Source: CALGLS01 sp047626155 | GTDB lineage: Bacteria; Bacteroidota; Bacteroidia; Chitinophagales; Saprospiraceae | DNA: 64,000 nucleotides | Direction of reading: 5' to 3' | NCBI GenBank assembly: GCA_047626155.1 | Contig: JBLHRR010000013.1 | Coordinates: forward strand, 1 to 64,000 | Part shown: positions 61,764 through 64,000 of the stretch, in pieces | Layout: the number at the start of each line of letters is the position of its first letter | How positions within the stretch are numbered: the stretch's first letter is position 1 | The notes under the pieces: generated by a model | The model's database searches: none | Told to the model about the DNA's origin: nothing | Seen by the model: only the letters and a program-made list of their open reading frames with translations | Made by a program: the position numbers and the translations under genes

Positions 61764-63116
61764 ATGAAAAGCCTCCGAAAGCACTTGCATGACCTAGCCG
61801 CTGGCACCACTATATCCAATGCTGATTTGGATATGAGTATTACGACACCATATCTTGAAAAACGGGCACTCTTTCCTGCGCAAATCAGTTCTACCCCTGA
61901 TCCGAACTTAGAAATAATTGTTGTTATTCCCGCTAAAGATGAGAGACAGCTGCTCAAAAGTCTCGAATCATTGCGAGAAGCAAAGCAACCTCCTGCTGCC
62001 GTTGAAGTGATAGTGGTCATCAATGACTCCGAGAAAGATGAGGAGAAGCTAATCAAGCGAAATTCAAAACTTTTTGCGAAAGCTACAAAATGGGCTGCCG
62101 AAAATAGTACGGCCTCAAAGAAATTCCATATTCTTTATCATAGTAGTCTTCCGGCCAAACATGCTGGGGTTGGTTTAGCCAGGAAAATAGGAATGGATGA
62201 AGCTGTTTACCGCTTTGCGCAAATAGAGCGAATGAATGGAATCATTGTTTGTTTTGATGCGGATACGCTTTGTCAGCCAAATTATTTTAAAGTTATACAA
62301 CAATACTTTTCCGAAAGGCCAAAATTGCAAGCTGCGGGCATTTATTATGAGCATCCATTGGAAGGTTCGGCGTATCCGAAAATGGTCTATCGGGCTATTA
62401 CTTTGTATGAATTACATCTGCGGTATTATACCCATGCACAGCGTTATGCCGGTTTTCCATTTGCTTGCGAAACCATTGGTTCGGCGATGATCGCTCGGGC
62501 CGATGCCTATCAACAACAGGGAGGAATGAATAAGCGGAAGGCAGGGGAAGATTTCTATTTCTTACATAAATTTACGCCGCTCGGTCATTTTGGAGAAATC
62601 AAAAAAACGATTGTTATGCCATCACCACGGCGTTCTGATCGGGTGCCTTTCGGAACGGGAAAGGCGGTGGCCACTATGACGGAAAATACTAAGGAAGAGG
62701 TGAAAACCTATGCGCCCGAAAGCTTTGAAGATCTAAAAGTACTTTTTGAAAAAGTACCGACATTGCGAAAATGGAAAACAGAAAACGCAGAGACTATTTT
62801 GGGCTCCCTTCCCGAATCCATTCAGGCGTTCTTAAAGAGCATTAACGTAGATAAGAACTTAACCGAAATTATTAAGAATACCTCTAGTGCTGCTAATTTT
62901 GAAAATCGTTTTTTCCGCTGGTTTAATGCGTTTATTATTATGAAATATGTTCACTTCGCTAGAGACCAATTTTACCCAAATGTAAAGGTAGAAGAAGCTG
63001 CGAATTGGTTGTTGAAGACACATTTTCGGAAACGACTGAGGGGAGAGCAGACCGCGAAATCGCTGTTGTTGCTATTACGTAAAGAAGATAAAAAGGCGAA
63101 ATATTTCTTTAAGTAG
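61764..63116 (+). CDS. Family 2 glycosyltransferase (large form)
   Basis: 450 residues. The GT-A core begins at about residue 48 (LEIIVVIPAKDERQLLKSLE), with VEVIVVINDSEKD, GVGLARKIGMDEAVYRF and a DxD in IVCFDADTLCQPNYF; acceptor-side motifs are SAMIARADAYQQQGGMNKRK and AGEDFYFLHKF. The C-terminal ~120 residues are helical. No membrane span is visible. The sugar and acceptor are unknown; no cluster of glycan genes surrounds it, apart from the WbqC gene transcribed divergently. Confidence 0.85.
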   Translation: MKSLRKHLHDLAAGTTISNADLDMSITTPYLEKRALFPAQISSTPDPNLEIIVVIPAKDERQLLKSLESLREAKQPPAAVEVIVVINDSEKDEEKLIKRNSKLFAKATKWAAENSTASKKFHILYHSSLPAKHAGVGLARKIGMDEAVYRFAQIERMNGIIVCFDADTLCQPNYFKVIQQYFSERPKLQAAGIYYEHPLEGSAYPKMVYRAITLYELHLRYYTHAQRYAGFPFACETIGSAMIARADAYQQQGGMNKRKAGEDFYFLHKFTPLGHFGEIKKTIVMPSPRRSDRVPFGTGKAVATMTENTKEEVKTYAPESFEDLKVLFEKVPTLRKWKTENAETILGSLPESIQAFLKSINVDKNLTEIIKNTSSAANFENRFFRWFNAFIIMKYVHFARDQFYPNVKVEEAANWLLKTHFRKRLRGEQTAKSLLLLLRKEDKKAKYFFK

Positions 63117-63173
63117 GGAAAAATAATAAGATGATTGCTAGCTAAAAGCAACGATTTGCGGCAAAAAAGAACT

Positions 63174-63181
63174 ATTTTTGC
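63174..63181 (+). promoter_or_regulatory. -7 box of the FKBP gene
   Basis: TATTTTTG, a perfect TAnnTTTG, 41 bp before the ATG. A TTTG at 63156-63159 is upstream at 14 bp, shorter than ideal. Confidence 0.5.
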
Positions 63182-63221
63182 GCGCATTTTATTTTAAATA
63201 AATCAAAATCATAATTTCGAT

Positions 63222-64000
63222 ATGAAATCATTACTCTATTTAATTCCTGTACTTTGCCTAACAATTGCATGTGGTTCAGGTGGGCCATCCGTAGGTGGAG
63301 GTTCTACTGCATTAACAACTTTTGAAGACAGCCTTTGCTATTCTTTCGGTAGCTTAACAGCTGATGATTTAAAAACACGTGGTGTAAGTCTAGAACCTGC
63401 TGCTTTTGGAGCAGGAGTCGAAAAAGAATTGGACGGTTCTTCTACAATGACTGAAGAAGAAATGTTCGGTACTTTCGCTGCTTTTTCTAAGGAGTTGCAA
63501 ACAGCGGGAGGTGCATTCACTGAAGTTACGCCAACGACCATCAACATTGATTCTTTGTCTTATGCCATTGGTAAAAACCTTGGGGCGCAATTGAAAACGG
63601 GTGAAGTAAAAGTTAACGTTGCTGCAACAATAAATGGTTTGAATGATGTTTATGCAAGCACGCTTAAAATTGATAAAGTAACTGCTGAAAAAATTATGAA
63701 GACGTATACGGTTCAGGCTCGCCAAAAGGAAATGGATGCTAACGCCGCCAAGTTGAAACCAAACATCGAAGAAGGTGAAGCTTTCCTAAAAGAAAACGGA
63801 ACAAAGGAAGGGGTGAAAACAACAGAATCTGGTTTGCAATACAAAGTACTTACAGCGGGTAAAGGAGCGAAACCTGCACCTACTGACAGAGTGCTTGTTC
63901 ACTATGAAGGACGATTGTTAAACGGAGAAGTTTTTGACAGCTCTATTGAAAGAGGAGAACCGATTGAGTTTGGTTTGAATCAGGTAATCAAAGGATGGAC
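63222..64000 (+). CDS. FKBP-type peptidyl-prolyl isomerase lipoprotein (partial, runs off window)
   Basis: 259 residues visible from the ATG at 63222. Lipobox LTIAC with Cys17. The N-terminal dimerisation region appears twice in related form (LCYSFGSLTADDLKTRGV and LSYAIGKNLGAQLKTGEVKV), as in Mip/FkpA. The FKBP domain starts at TESGLQYKVLTAGKGAKPAP and reaches VHYEGRLLNGEVFDSSIERG and FGLNQVIKGW at the edge; its active-site Tyr, Phe and Asp are in place. It should speed proline isomerisation during folding of envelope proteins. About 50-60 residues are cut off. Confidence 0.92.
   Translation, partial: MKSLLYLIPVLCLTIACGSGGPSVGGGSTALTTFEDSLCYSFGSLTADDLKTRGVSLEPAAFGAGVEKELDGSSTMTEEEMFGTFAAFSKELQTAGGAFTEVTPTTINIDSLSYAIGKNLGAQLKTGEVKVNVAATINGLNDVYASTLKIDKVTAEKIMKTYTVQARQKEMDANAAKLKPNIEEGEAFLKENGTKEGVKTTESGLQYKVLTAGKGAKPAPTDRVLVHYEGRLLNGEVFDSSIERGEPIEFGLNQVIKGW

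Overview
The window looks like chromosomal DNA of a Bacteroidota bacterium, most likely of the Saprospiria type. Evidence: a SusC/RagA TonB-dependent receptor; three secreted proteins with type IX secretion (T9SS) C-terminal sorting domains; many TAnnTTTG promoter boxes; a short primary sigma factor without region 1.1; a fused E1 alpha/beta 2-oxoacid dehydrogenase; and the Bacteroidota order of the dcw cluster. The placement below phylum is an inference. I saw no rRNA, tRNA, CRISPR array or transposase gene.

Layout. 1-8 kb (mostly minus strand): a SusC-type receptor cut by the window edge, an alpha/beta hydrolase, a secreted hypothetical protein, a VWA protein paired with a peroxiredoxin-like protein, and malate dehydrogenase with an odd Lys/Ala tail. 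8-19 kb: an M43-type metalloprotease with a sorting domain, a hotdog-fold protein, sucC, a large secreted galactose-oxidase-type copper-radical oxidase, a chimeric relic (start of an outer-membrane protein joined to the end of a cytochrome c peroxidase), and a GT2 glycosyltransferase. 19-32 kb: a YfhO-like membrane protein, kptA, small membrane proteins, a penicillin-acylase-family hydrolase, a DUF1573 protein, the fused E1 dehydrogenase behind a long structured leader, a DUF4403 protein and a dolichol-phosphate-mannose-synthase-like GT2. 32.7-49.6 kb: the division and cell-wall cluster mraZ-rsmH-ftsL-ftsI-murE-mraY-murD-ftsW-murG-murC-ftsQ-ftsA-ftsZ, all on the plus strand, with MraZ-type GTGG repeats at 10-bp spacing in front. 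50-64 kb: a secreted CUB-like protein with a sorting domain, an M28 peptidase, a START-like protein, rpoD, a long-form GAPDH, a CARDB-like lipoprotein, a dynamin-like GTPase, a WbqC protein, a glycosyltransferase and an FKBP-type isomerase cut by the window end.

The most unusual content is intergenic. Seven copies of a ~123-bp palindromic element (called R1 here) lie between genes, two of them inside the division cluster. All share the two outer flanks and an apical loop ending in GGGAGAGTG. The stems differ: five copies share one stem, with a compensatory base-pair change among them, and two copies have unrelated stems that still pair. This is the signature of a structured element selected for loop, flanks and folding rather than stem sequence. 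Other intergenic items are a second palindrome family with an AGTGGGAAG core (R2), a third family (R3), a 340-nt leader in front of the E1 gene with mutually exclusive pairings, and a promoter-to-terminator unit carrying only a 21-residue hydrophobic ORF.
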